The position numbers and the translations under genes are program-made. Shown here one piece after another: positions 1-7,562 of a stretch of 7,704 nt of DNA (positions are counted from its first letter, which is position 1; each line of letters opens with the position of its first letter). The notes under the pieces were generated by a model. The model saw only the letters and a program-made list of their open reading frames with translations, searched no databases and was not told the origin of the DNA. The DNA comes from Arenicella sp. (GTDB taxonomy: Bacteria > Pseudomonadota > Gammaproteobacteria > Arenicellales > Arenicellaceae), in NCBI GenBank assembly GCA_023299895.1, contig JALZWI010000227.1, positions 1-7,704 on the forward strand, in the 5' to 3' direction.

Positions 1-113
1 ATTCAGTTCTAGACCGTTGATGGAGCGGAGGGCTACCATCCAAGGCAAAGCGACTTTTATAGCCCTTCTGTTTTTGGCAATCTCACTCGCCCGCCCCTTG
101 ATTCCTCGCTTTA

Positions 114-170
114 TCACCTTAATCCGTCACCTTTCTAGTAATGAAAGTGGCTATTAATTTCACTAAGGTG
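114..170 (+). promoter_or_regulatory. Possible SD-sequestering structure before btuB
   Basis: The btuB ribosome-binding site AAGGTG lies at 165-170, seven bases before the ATG. Its exact reverse complement CACCTT occurs twice upstream, at 115-120 and 128-133, within a TCACCTT direct repeat of 13-base period. The second copy can instead enter a local hairpin in which CACCTTTC (128-135, one bulged C) pairs with GAAAGTG (143-149) around a 7-base loop. That would make two mutually exclusive folds, one hiding and one freeing the ribosome-binding site. The base pairing is seen directly. A regulatory role is inferred; translational control of btuB by leader RNA is well known in enterobacteria. Confidence 0.4.
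165..170 (+). promoter_or_regulatory. btuB ribosome-binding site
   Basis: AAGGTG stands seven bases upstream of ATG 178. This is good Shine-Dalgarno spacing and supports that start, which also begins directly with a signal peptide. Confidence 0.75.
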
Positions 171-177
171 TTAAAAA

Positions 178-1989
178 ATGATTCGATTTTCAAAACTTAA
201 ACTTTCTACAGCCTGCTTACTGGCGACCATGTCAGTAGTAACCCCACTTTACGCGAACGATCTCGATGAGATTGTGGTAACCGCCAAGAATGATCAAACT
301 TTGGCTGACGTATTATCTACCTCGCATATTTTTGATATTGCTGACATTGAAGCAGTACAAGCCGAAGACATAACTGATCTGTTAGATCAAATTCCTGGTG
401 TCAGTGCGCGCGACTCTGGTGGTCGTGGCTCGGCGACTAGTGTATTTGTTCGAGGCAATGCTAATTCTCAAATCATCGTCCTGATAGATGGCGTAAGAGT
501 TGGCAGTGCCACCTTAGGAGCTGCGGCACTTAACAGCTACCCAATTGAAGCGATTGAGCGCATTGAAGTTGTAAAAGGTCCTCTTTCGGGTATTTATGGT
601 GCTGATGCCGTTGGTGGTGTAATACAGCTTTTCACTAAAAAAGGAGGCCAAGGTCTAAGCAGCGTTAGCGTTACAACAGGTAGTGACTCTTTGCAAGAAA
701 TCAGTGCCAGCCTATCTGGCGGCAATGATAAAAACAGCTTTTATTTGAGTATTAATGACGAAGAAACGAATGGTATAGACCGTACCAGCATTCTAACTGA
801 CGGTAATGATGACACGGATGGTTTTGAAGAAACCGCCATTAGCTTTGGCGGCAAAGCAACATTGAGTGAAAAAACAACCGCCAATTTATCAGTACTATAC
901 ACTGATAGCGCTGTTGGGTTTGACAACACTTTTGGTTCAGACCCAGGACTTATGACTGACACGGAAACACTGAGTAGCGCATTAAATATCACCACCCAGT
1001 TCAACGACACGCTACGTTGGTCCTCAACACTTGGCATCAATGAAGACCAATCGGTCACTAACGGTGCATTTCCGTCTGACATTACCACTAATAGGGATAG
1101 TATAGGTACCGAACTATTCATAGCCTTAAACAGTAATAGCAAATTAACTATTGGCGCTGACTATTATCAAGAAGACATAGAAACCAATGCAGACTTTCCG
1201 GACACTGACCGTGACAACACAGGTGCTTTTATCTTGTTGCAATCGACAATAGGTAAAGTTGGGTTTGTTGGTAACTTACGCTATGACGATAATTCTGCTT
1301 ACGGCACTGACACTAACTCAAGCTTAGCGATTAACTATGATTTCAATAACAGCACTCGTATCATCGCAAGTTATGGCACGGCATTTTCGGCGCCGTCATT
1401 TAATTTTCTGTTCTTCCCAGGTTTTGGTAATCCTGACATTCTTCCTGAAGAGTCAGAATCTTATGAAATAAGCGTATTAGGCAGCACACCGTCATTCAAC
1501 TGGCGTATCTCTGCCTATAAAACAGACGTTACCAACCTATTCAGCTTTGACCCTGTGTCATTTACTGCTGCAAATGTCGGCACAGCAGAGCTTGAAGGCG
1601 TTGAGTTTGAAGTCAACACACAATTGGCTGGGTGGGCATTGTCACTCAATGCAGATCTACTTTCAGCGCAAGATGAGGTTACTGGCATTGAATTAGATGA
1701 TCGTGCCGAACGCACAGTTTCTGTTAAGGCGTCTCGTTCGTTTGGGAACCTTGATTTAGGCATCGTTGTAAAAGGCGAAAGTAATCGTTTTGATAATAGT
1801 GGTACTGAACTTGCCAGTTATGCCCTACTTGACTTTACTGCCAAATATAAAATTAGCGAACAATTTTCAGTGCTTGCCAATATAGACAATGTCTTTGATA
1901 AAGACTACACGCTAAACTTGATTGGTCAATCGGAACGCTTTAACACCGAAGGTCGGCAAGCAAAATTAACAGTTAAATACACGTTTTAA
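178..1989 (+). CDS. btuB: TonB-dependent vitamin B12 receptor BtuB
   Basis: This is the outer-membrane receptor that imports cobalamin using energy from TonB-ExbBD. The 603-residue protein starts with a signal peptide (about 1-26, cleavage likely after LYA). A TonB box DEIVVTA follows at 30-36, matching the DTLVVTA type of Escherichia coli BtuB. The plug domain covers roughly 40-155, with VFVRGNANSQ, VLIDGVRVG (101-109) and YGADAVGGVIQ (140-150). The rest is the 22-strand beta-barrel, ending in the terminal aromatic FDKDYTL...VKYTF signature. Acidic loops at about 208-214 (DGNDDTD) and Asp249/Asp261 sit where E. coli BtuB has its calcium-binding aspartates. Length is close to the usual 590-615. 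The cobalamin genes downstream support B12 over other siderophore-type substrates. The gene is followed by a strong hairpin, so it may be partly uncoupled from the genes after it. Confidence 0.95.
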   Translation: MIRFSKLKLSTACLLATMSVVTPLYANDLDEIVVTAKNDQTLADVLSTSHIFDIADIEAVQAEDITDLLDQIPGVSARDSGGRGSATSVFVRGNANSQIIVLIDGVRVGSATLGAAALNSYPIEAIERIEVVKGPLSGIYGADAVGGVIQLFTKKGGQGLSSVSVTTGSDSLQEISASLSGGNDKNSFYLSINDEETNGIDRTSILTDGNDDTDGFEETAISFGGKATLSEKTTANLSVLYTDSAVGFDNTFGSDPGLMTDTETLSSALNITTQFNDTLRWSSTLGINEDQSVTNGAFPSDITTNRDSIGTELFIALNSNSKLTIGADYYQEDIETNADFPDTDRDNTGAFILLQSTIGKVGFVGNLRYDDNSAYGTDTNSSLAINYDFNNSTRIIASYGTAFSAPSFNFLFFPGFGNPDILPEESESYEISVLGSTPSFNWRISAYKTDVTNLFSFDPVSFTAANVGTAELEGVEFEVNTQLAGWALSLNADLLSAQDEVTGIELDDRAERTVSVKASRSFGNLDLGIVVKGESNRFDNSGTELASYALLDFTAKYKISEQFSVLANIDNVFDKDYTLNLIGQSERFNTEGRQAKLTVKYTF

Positions 1990-1995
1990 AATAGC

Positions 1996-2034
1996 CATTG
2001 CCGCTCTTGCTAATTTTTATTAAGAGCGGCAATG
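1996..2034 (+). terminator. Perfect 13-bp hairpin between btuB and cobO
   Basis: CATTGCCGCTCTT (1996-2008) is the exact reverse complement of AAGAGCGGCAATG (2022-2034), with a 13-base AT-rich loop. It begins seven bases after the btuB stop, where a terminator or attenuator would sit. However, the sequence after it is A-rich (TATAAAACTAATAAAAAT) and has no U-tract, and the minus-strand exit offers only TATTTT. It is therefore not a classic intrinsic terminator. It may be a weak or partial terminator, or a 3'-end stabiliser that sets btuB mRNA level apart from the downstream genes. Confidence 0.55.
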
Positions 2035-2077
2035 TATAAAACTAATAAAAATATTGTAACAAACACGACTCAAGCAG

Positions 2078-2689
2078 ATGACTAAAGATCTAACAGACGA
2101 GCAACTGCATAAACAAAAAATGCAAAAGCAAAAAGAGAAAGTCGATACGAATATCGCAGCGGCTAACATTGAACGTGGGGTTGCGATACTTTTAACCGGC
2201 AACGGCAAAGGCAAAAGTAGCTCAGCCTTTGGCATGGTTATGCGTGCTCTAGGTTATGGTCAAAAAGTGGCTGTCGTACAATTCATCAAAGGTGCACAAA
2301 AGTCTGGCGAAGGTAATTTTTTACGGGAACATTTTCCGCAGCTTGAGTTTTATCAAATGGGTACTGGGTTCACTTGGAACACACAAGACAAAAAGTCCGA
2401 TATTGCAGCCGCGCAAAAAACCTGGGCAATCGCCGATGCGATGCTTAAAAATGAACAAATTAATTTAGTTGTTCTCGATGAGTTAACCTATATGCTAGGC
2501 TATAAATACTTAGAACGAGAATTAGTTCTGAATAGCATTGCCCAGCGCCCAGTTGAACAAAGCGTGGTGATTACCGGTCGCGGCGGTGGCCGAGATTTAC
2601 GAGAAATCATGGATACGGTTTCAGAAGTCAAAGATATTAAACATGCTTATAAGTCTGGCATTAAAGCCCGTAAGGGAGTGGATTATTAA
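2078..2689 (+). CDS. cobO: Corrinoid adenosyltransferase (CobA/CobO/BtuR family)
   Basis: The enzyme transfers the 5'-deoxyadenosyl group of ATP to cob(I)alamin or cob(I)yrinate diamide, giving the adenosylated form, in the cytoplasm. The 203-residue length is normal. After a basic N-terminal helix comes the P-loop GNGKGKSS (41-48), typical of this family. [10 protein letters not shown] (95-104) holds the Phe-x-Trp pair that in Salmonella CobA helps form the four-coordinate cobalt intermediate. VVLDEL (131-136) is the acidic Walker-B-like motif, and TGRGG (166-170) is the conserved late loop. ATG 2078 is the first start after an in-frame TAA at 2057-2059; its ribosome-binding site is weak. 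The gene serves both salvage and biosynthesis. The name btuR would fit equally well. Confidence 0.94.
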   Translation: MTKDLTDEQLHKQKMQKQKEKVDTNIAAANIERGVAILLTGNGKGKSSSAFGMVMRALGYGQKVAVVQFIKGAQKSGEGNFLREHFPQLEFYQMGTGFTWNTQDKKSDIAAAQKTWAIADAMLKNEQINLVVLDELTYMLGYKYLERELVLNSIAQRPVEQSVVITGRGGGRDLREIMDTVSEVKDIKHAYKSGIKARKGVDY

Positions 2690-2717
2690 GGCAGCTAACA
2701 AGATAACTTGTTCCTGC
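2672..2717 (+). promoter_or_regulatory. SD-like motif and hairpin before cobQ
   Basis: A strong Shine-Dalgarno-like AAGGGAG (2672-2678) lies inside the end of cobO, but 51 bases ahead of the first plausible cobQ ATG. Between them, 2691-2717 can fold as GCAG/CTGC plus AACAAG/CTTGTT around an ATAA tetraloop, separated by a small internal loop. Folding this hairpin out would shorten the effective distance to about 24 bases. Two ATT codons at 2682 and 2685, in the cobQ frame, lie 3 and 6 bases after the motif. The elements are seen directly. Their use in starting or controlling cobQ translation is inferred. Confidence 0.35.
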
Positions 2718-2729
2718 GAAAACACCTGG

Positions 2730-4211
2730 ATGGTGCAAGGCTGTACCTCCGATGCAGGTAAAAGCGTTATGGTGGCAGGCTTGTGTCGTTTATTAGCTAG
2801 ACAAGGATTGTCAGTAGCGCCATTTAAACCACAAAACATGGCATTAAACAGTGCCGTCACCGTTGATGGCGGTGAAATTGGTCGCGCCCAAGCCGTGCAA
2901 GCGCAAGCCTGTTTTCTTGAACCACATACGGATATGAATCCTATTTTGCTGAAACCCTCGAGCGATACTGGTGCGCAAGTTATCGTACATGGCCATGCTA
3001 TTGACTCGATGCAAGCCAAGCAATATCACGGCTATAAAAAAGTGGCTATGCAAGCTGTACTAGATTCGCACACACGGCTTATCGAGCAATACCAAACGAT
3101 TATTGTCGAAGGTGCTGGCAGCCCTGCTGAAATTAATTTACGCGCAAACGACATCGCTAACATGGGTTTTGCCGAAGCGGTTGACTGTCCAGTAATTTTA
3201 ATCGCTGACATTGATCGCGGCGGAGTATTTGCACACTTAGTTGGCACCTTAGACTTATTGTCAGCAAGCGAACAGGATCGAGTAGTTGGCTTTATCATAA
3301 ATCGTTTTCGTGGTGATATAGCCCTGTTAGAAAACGGCCTAGAATGGTTGGAAGAAAAAACCAACAAACCCGTACTTGGCGTGATTCCATATTTACCAGA
3401 CTTCTTTTTAGACGCAGAGGATGCGATTACTTCTGCGCAAGTAAAGCCGAGTGAAAAAACAGAAAGACTTAACGTAGTCGTACCCGTGTTAAGCAGAATA
3501 AGCAATCACACAGATTTTGATGCATTGCGTATGCACCCCAACGTTAATCTACAGTTTATTTCTGTCGACCAGCCCTGCCCGCCTGCTGATCTGATTATTT
3601 TGCCAGGCTCAAAAAATGTGATTAACGACATTAATCAACTTAAAAATGCTGGCTGGCAAAATATCTTAGAAAAACACTTACGCTATGGCGGAAAAGTCAT
3701 TGGCATTTGTGGCGGTTATCAAATGCTTGGAAAGCGAGTTGCCGACCCTGATTCTATTGAAACAATACAACAAGAAATAACAGGTTTTGGTCTATTAGCT
3801 GCCAACACAGTATTAAAATCAGAGAAACAGCTAAAACGTGTTGAGGGTCAATTCATATCCACACAACTGGATAAAGCAACCATTAGCGGTTATGAAATTC
3901 ATTGCGGTATTACCACTTTCGAACAGGGTCAAAAAAACCCTTGCATTACTCTTAGTGACAATTCAACTGATGGTAGCATCAACCACGACGACAATGTACT
4001 GGGCACTTATTTGCACGGTATTTTTGATCAACCTGCAGCGTGTAACGCTCTGCTAAAATGGGCTGGACTAGCGGTGGGTAAGGCGGTTAACCTTAACAAT
4101 ATTCGCGAACAGCAACTTGAACGACTAGCTGATTGTTTAGAAGAACACCTAGATAGCGAGTTTCTCGCGAGTTTATTAAATTCTAAAAAAAGTACTCAGC
4201 AATCAGCATGA
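2730..4211 (+). CDS. cobQ: Cobyric acid synthase (glutamine-hydrolysing)
   Basis: This cytoplasmic ligase amidates carboxylates b, d, e and g of adenosylcobyrinate a,c-diamide with glutamine-derived ammonia and ATP, giving adenosylcobyric acid. From ATG 2730 it has 493 residues, normal for CobQ/CbiP. The N-terminal synthetase domain begins with [10 protein letters not shown] (3-12), followed by [22 protein letters not shown] and DIDRGGVF, all family hallmarks. The C-terminal class I-like amidotransferase domain has [10 protein letters not shown] with nucleophile Cys327, and GTYLHGIFD with His429. The start is uncertain. MVQG here aligns with an internal position of relatives, which usually have about five more residues before it. 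The frame is open upstream to 2586, with another ATG at 2643 inside cobO and ATT codons at 2682/2685 behind a good ribosome-binding motif. The stop overlaps the btuC ATG by four bases. Confidence 0.93.
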   Translation: MVQGCTSDAGKSVMVAGLCRLLARQGLSVAPFKPQNMALNSAVTVDGGEIGRAQAVQAQACFLEPHTDMNPILLKPSSDTGAQVIVHGHAIDSMQAKQYHGYKKVAMQAVLDSHTRLIEQYQTIIVEGAGSPAEINLRANDIANMGFAEAVDCPVILIADIDRGGVFAHLVGTLDLLSASEQDRVVGFIINRFRGDIALLENGLEWLEEKTNKPVLGVIPYLPDFFLDAEDAITSAQVKPSEKTERLNVVVPVLSRISNHTDFDALRMHPNVNLQFISVDQPCPPADLIILPGSKNVINDINQLKNAGWQNILEKHLRYGGKVIGICGGYQMLGKRVADPDSIETIQQEITGFGLLAANTVLKSEKQLKRVEGQFISTQLDKATISGYEIHCGITTFEQGQKNPCITLSDNSTDGSINHDDNVLGTYLHGIFDQPAACNALLKWAGLAVGKAVNLNNIREQQLERLADCLEEHLDSEFLASLLNSKKSTQQSA

Positions 4212-5281
4212 ACATAGAGCACCAAGCTGTCATAACAAATCAGACCGAAGCATTGCGTTCTTGGGTTGTGATTAGTTTGTTTGTCTTGTTGCCCACCAGT
4301 TTTATTTTAGCACTTGCGTTTGGCACCATATCACTGCCATTCAATGATGTCCTTTGGTCTCTGTTCAACCTGAGCCTAACTAGCGAAGCAGTAAGTTCTC
4401 GAGTGGATTTAGTGGTGCAACAAATACGGCTTCCTCGTGCGCTGTTAGCAACTTTTGTTGGTGCCTTGTTAGGAATATGTGGCGCTTCAACTCAGGGTTT
4501 GTTTCGCAATCCTTTAGCTGACCCATCGTTGATTGGCGTCACTGCAGGTGCATCAGCTGGCGCAGCCTTAAGTATATATTTTGGCAACAGCATCACTCAA
4601 TTGCAAGGTTTTTCTGGTCTTGGCATTGTCTCCCTTGGTGCATTTTTAGGTGGCAGCATAGCCGTGATTATTGTTTACAGTTTAGCCACTAATCGAAACG
4701 GCACATCTGTAGCAACTATGTTATTGGTCGGCATTGCAATTACTGCTATTGCAGGCAGCCTAACCAGCCTTTTGGAGTTTTTCAGTAATGATGAAATGCT
4801 GCGAAAAATAAGCTTATGGAGAATGGGTGGTCTGGATGGTGCCAATTATCAAAAAGTTCTTTTAATCAGTATCTTTAGTGCCTTTGTGCTGTTTATTTTA
4901 CCCCGATTCAGTACGGCTCTAAACGCCCTGCTGCTTGGTGAATCAGAAGCCAGACATCTTGGTCTATCAATTCAAAAAATCAAAGTTCGCGTGATACTGC
5001 TCGTTGCTGGCGGCGTAGGTGTTTCGGTTGCGCTAGCGGGTAGCATCGCTTTTATCGGTTTGATTATTCCTCATATTATACGTTTACTTATTGGCCCAGA
5101 CCATCGTTACCTCCTCCCAATGTCAGCATTGGGTGGCGCGATCCTGTTGCTGCTATCCGACACGGTTGCGCGCACCATCTTCGCGCCAATCGAGCTGCCA
5201 GTAGGTTTAGTCACTGCATTGCTCGGTGCGCCATTTTTTATCTCGTTGTTGCGACAACGTCACCGCTTTGGCATGCAGTAA
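4208..5281 (+). CDS. btuC: Cobalamin ABC transporter permease BtuC (FecCD family)
   Basis: This inner-membrane permease of a type II ABC importer passes B12 from the periplasm to the cytoplasm as a dimer. The 357-residue protein is highly hydrophobic, with about ten membrane segments; the first is at about 18-40. Family landmarks are [15 protein letters not shown] (75-89), [16 protein letters not shown] (96-111), [11 protein letters not shown] (202-212), and the coupling region [21 protein letters not shown] (284-304) that docks on the ATPase. It is slightly longer than E. coli BtuC because of extra residues at the N-terminus. It starts within the cobQ stop (ATGA), so the two are probably translationally coupled. 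The FecCD family also serves haem and siderophores; the B12 assignment rests on its neighbours. Confidence 0.88.
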   Translation: MNIEHQAVITNQTEALRSWVVISLFVLLPTSFILALAFGTISLPFNDVLWSLFNLSLTSEAVSSRVDLVVQQIRLPRALLATFVGALLGICGASTQGLFRNPLADPSLIGVTAGASAGAALSIYFGNSITQLQGFSGLGIVSLGAFLGGSIAVIIVYSLATNRNGTSVATMLLVGIAITAIAGSLTSLLEFFSNDEMLRKISLWRMGGLDGANYQKVLLISIFSAFVLFILPRFSTALNALLLGESEARHLGLSIQKIKVRVILLVAGGVGVSVALAGSIAFIGLIIPHIIRLLIGPDHRYLLPMSALGGAILLLLSDTVARTIFAPIELPVGLVTALLGAPFFISLLRQRHRFGMQ

Positions 5282-5284
5282 ATA

Positions 5285-6073
5285 ATGACTAAATCTGCGC
5301 CTTTTATGAAACTAGAGAACGTTTCTATTAAAACATCGAATGGTAAGGTGTTGGTGAGTGAAATTAGCTATGAACTGCAAGCGGGTAAAGTCATGGTCAT
5401 CATCGGCCCAAATGGTGCGGGTAAATCAAGTCTTTTAAAAGCCATTGCTGGAGACATAACTTATTCAGGCAGCATTAGCATTAATGGCCTTGCTGAAATA
5501 CCAAAACTACGGGCTCGGCAAGTTGCTGTATTACCGCAACTCAGTTTATTAAATTTTCCATATCGTGTTTCTGAGGTGGTCGGCCTAGCGCGTATTCCAC
5601 ACAACACTGGCCGTAAGTCTGATGACCAAATTATAAAAGATGCGCTTGAATTAATGGACATCAGCTTTCTCACTAATCGACTTTATACTGAGTTGTCTGG
5701 CGGTGAAAAACAACGCGTACAATTAGCTCGGGTTCTAGCACAAGTTTGGAATTGTGAAGACGCACCGAATGAAGCGCGTCTATTGTTACTTGATGAACCG
5801 ACAACGGCTTTAGATTTAGGCCATCAACAACAATTAATGAACGCCATAAGAACATTGGCTCAGCAAGGTGTGACTGTGGTCATGGTGTTACACGACATAA
5901 ATTTAGCTGCGCACTACGCAGATACAGTTCTCGCTCTATTGTGCAGTCAACAACTTGCCTTTGGCTCAGTCAACGAAGTTATTACATCAGCCAATATAAG
6001 ATCTCTTTTTGATGTCGATGCTAAGGTCATCATGCACCCCGAACGCAATACCCCAGTGGTAATCGACCTATAG
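5285..6073 (+). CDS. btuD: Cobalamin ABC transporter ATPase (BtuD role, HmuV-like)
   Basis: This is the cytoplasmic ATP-hydrolysing subunit that should drive the adjacent permease. The 262 residues contain all ABC motifs: Walker A GPNGAGKS (41-48), Q-loop Gln85, signature LSGGEKQR (137-144), Walker B LLLLDEP (166-172), D-loop TALD (174-177) and H-loop His203. Several details resemble haem-importer ATPases of the HmuV type more than E. coli BtuD: VLPQLSLLNFPYRVSEVVGL, VQLARVLAQVW followed by an insert before Walker B, DLGHQQQL, and a C-terminal HPERNTPVVIDL. The position three bases after btuC, inside a B12 operon, argues for cobalamin as substrate. Motif comparison is from memory. No clear ribosome-binding site precedes ATG 5285; Met8 (5306) is an alternative start. 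Confidence 0.85.
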   Translation: MTKSAPFMKLENVSIKTSNGKVLVSEISYELQAGKVMVIIGPNGAGKSSLLKAIAGDITYSGSISINGLAEIPKLRARQVAVLPQLSLLNFPYRVSEVVGLARIPHNTGRKSDDQIIKDALELMDISFLTNRLYTELSGGEKQRVQLARVLAQVWNCEDAPNEARLLLLDEPTTALDLGHQQQLMNAIRTLAQQGVTVVMVLHDINLAAHYADTVLALLCSQQLAFGSVNEVITSANIRSLFDVDAKVIMHPERNTPVVIDL

Positions 6074-6076
6074 CTC

Positions 6077-6613
6077 ATGATTGCGACTCATCTAATTTTG
6101 GGCGGCGCACGCTGCGGCAAAAGTCGCTTAGCGGAGCAAACGGCGCGAGAGCTATTCGAATGCTCTCCAGGCAATAGCAAACTGATATACATCGCCACAG
6201 CAACGGCCGACGACAAGGAAATGCAAAAAAGAATCGACCATCACCAAGTTCGGCGCGATGAACAATGGCAGCTTATCGAACAACCCATTGAACTCGCCAC
6301 TGCCATACAACAAGCTCCTGATGGCTCAACAATTTTAATTGACTGTCTAACTTTATGGCTCAGTAACTGCCTGCATAAAGATTGTTGGCTTGAACAAAGA
6401 CAACAGTTTTTAGATGCCGTGTTAAATTGCCCGTCCAGTGTCGTAATGGTCAGCAATGAAGTGGGTTCGGGTATTGTACCGATGGGAGAACTATCTCGAC
6501 ACTTTGTTGATGAAAGTGGTTGGCTACATCAAGAACTTGCCCAAATAAGTACGCATGTCACCTTGGTAGTGGCGGGTTTAGCGACGCATTTGAAAGAACC
6601 AACAGCTCTATGA
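6077..6613 (+). CDS. cobU: Adenosylcobinamide kinase / guanylyltransferase
   Basis: This bifunctional cytoplasmic enzyme phosphorylates adenosylcobinamide and then transfers GMP to it, forming adenosylcobinamide-GDP for nucleotide-loop assembly. The 178 residues match the usual CobU/CobP length. The P-loop is GGARCGKS (9-16), with Cys13 where most relatives have Ser. YIATATADD (38-46) and RIDHHQVRR (52-60) follow; His56 corresponds to the guanylated His46 of Salmonella CobU. LIDCLTLWLSN, VSNEVGSGIVPMG and the C-terminal VVAGLATHLK complete the family pattern. It begins three bases after the ATPase stop and shares an ATGA overlap with cbiB. The gene is also called cobP in aerobic-pathway organisms. 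Confidence 0.94.
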   Translation: MIATHLILGGARCGKSRLAEQTARELFECSPGNSKLIYIATATADDKEMQKRIDHHQVRRDEQWQLIEQPIELATAIQQAPDGSTILIDCLTLWLSNCLHKDCWLEQRQQFLDAVLNCPSSVVMVSNEVGSGIVPMGELSRHFVDESGWLHQELAQISTHVTLVVAGLATHLKEPTAL

Positions 6614-7545
6614 ACGCGTTGATTGTTATCGGTGCTTTACTACTGGATCAAGTTTTCGGTGAAGCTAAACGTTTTCACCCACTGGTTGGATTTGGCAATG
6701 CCGCATCATGGTTAGAGAAACGATTAAATAACCGTCTAGCCAAACGACACTCGATATTCTTAGGGCTGGTTTGTTTAATAATACTTACTGTCCCTGCGGT
6801 GTTATTTGTCATACTCATTCAATCAATATTAAGTGACTTGAGTTGGCTGATTAGCTTGATTGTGCTGTATTGGGCAATCGGCCTAAAAAGCTTACAACAA
6901 CACACGAAACCAATACAAACAGCTCTTAGTAATAACGATTTAAACCAAGCTCGTCATTTCCTCTCACGTGTCGTTAGTCGAGATACTGACATGCTCGATC
7001 AACAACAAGTTACTACCGCTACTGTTGAAACCACACTCGAGAACGGCTGTGATGCGGTATTTGGCGCACTCCTTTGGTTCATATTATTGGGTGCACCGAT
7101 GGTTGTTTTCTATAGACTAATCAACACTTTGGATGCAATGTGGGGTTACCGTATTCAACGTTATGAGTATTTTGGTAAACCTGCAGCAAAGCTGGATGAC
7201 TTGCTTAACTATCTGCCGGCAAGATTAACGGCATTGAGTTACGCCATCTGCGGTCACTTTAAGACCGCAATTACTAGCTGGGCCAACCAAGCCAAGCAGT
7301 TGGAAAGCCCTAATGCTGGCCCCGTTATGACCGCCGGTGCGGGCAGTCTAAATCTGAAGCTTGGTGGCCCAACCTTTTACCAAGGAGCTGTTAAAGAAAA
7401 ACCTTATTTCGGAGGGTCTGAACAAGCCCAACTATCTGACCTGAGCGCAGCTAACAATCTGATTATTAAGACAACTCTGCTATGGTGCGCTTGTATTGTT
7501 AGCATTTCAATCTATATGTTTTTAAGAACCGAGTATCAAGTCTAG
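6610..7545 (+). CDS. cbiB: Cobinamide synthase (CbiB/CobD), membrane protein
   Basis: The enzyme condenses adenosylcobyric acid with aminopropanol or its phosphate to make (phospho)cobinamide at the inner membrane. From ATG 6610 it has 311 residues, typical for the family. Landmarks are LLLDQVFGEAKRFHPLVGFG (10-29), VSRDTDMLD (122-130), an ENGCDAVFGALLWF stretch (144-157), NTLDAMWGYRIQRYEYFG (172-189), LDDLLNYLPARLTA and SPNAGPVMTAGAGSLNLKLG (233-252). Membrane segments are likely at about 48-72, 78-95, 148-170 and 284-305. The frame is open upstream to an ATG at 6520, but that extension lies inside cobU and has no family similarity. ATG 6610 overlaps the cobU stop (ATGA) and begins exactly at the family N-terminus. 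The symbol cobD is used in Pseudomonas-type nomenclature. Confidence 0.93.
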   Translation: MNALIVIGALLLDQVFGEAKRFHPLVGFGNAASWLEKRLNNRLAKRHSIFLGLVCLIILTVPAVLFVILIQSILSDLSWLISLIVLYWAIGLKSLQQHTKPIQTALSNNDLNQARHFLSRVVSRDTDMLDQQQVTTATVETTLENGCDAVFGALLWFILLGAPMVVFYRLINTLDAMWGYRIQRYEYFGKPAAKLDDLLNYLPARLTALSYAICGHFKTAITSWANQAKQLESPNAGPVMTAGAGSLNLKLGGPTFYQGAVKEKPYFGGSEQAQLSDLSAANNLIIKTTLLWCACIVSISIYMFLRTEYQV

Positions 7546-7562
7546 TGAACTTGCACACAGAC

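Larger units (their letters stand above)
1..177 (+). other. btuB leader region, no identifiable gene
   Basis: I see no gene I can name here. One + frame stays open from the left edge to a TAA at 155-157; with an ATG at 20 it would give a short peptide with a hydrophobic stretch. A minus-strand frame is also open from about 118 to the left edge, starting with GTG. Both are short enough to be chance and neither looks like a known family. An imperfect hairpin pairs 27-35 with 60-68 (core AGGGCTA/TAGCCCT, one G-U pair, 24-base loop). The conserved B12-box and other core motifs of the standard cobalamin riboswitch are not visible, so if btuB has one it lies left of the window or is of an unrecognised type. 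I see no convincing -35/-10 pair. Confidence 0.5.

Noticed and set aside
1..177. Standard cobalamin riboswitch
   Set aside because: I looked for the B12 box and the other conserved core segments on both strands and did not find them. A chance GCCACT on the minus strand at about 146-151 is not enough.
741..1142. Minus-strand open frame inside btuB, 133 codons
   Set aside because: It lies antisense to a clearly recognised receptor gene, its product is low-complexity Ser/Val-rich sequence, and it matches no family I know.
2008..2077. Promoter for cobO in the btuB-cobO gap
   Set aside because: TATAAA (2035-2040) and TAATAA (2043-2048) occur, but no -35-like hexamer stands at suitable spacing with a convincing match.
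2256..2468. Second + frame inside cobO
   Set aside because: It is fully embedded in cobO in another frame and its product resembles no protein.
2621..3505. Minus-strand open frames inside cobQ
   Set aside because: They are antisense shadows of a well-conserved gene with no domain or ribosome-binding support.
6520..6609. Upstream extension of cbiB to ATG 6520
   Set aside because: The extra 30 residues lie in the cobU coding region and lack family similarity; ATG 6610 fits the ATGA coupling and the family N-terminus.
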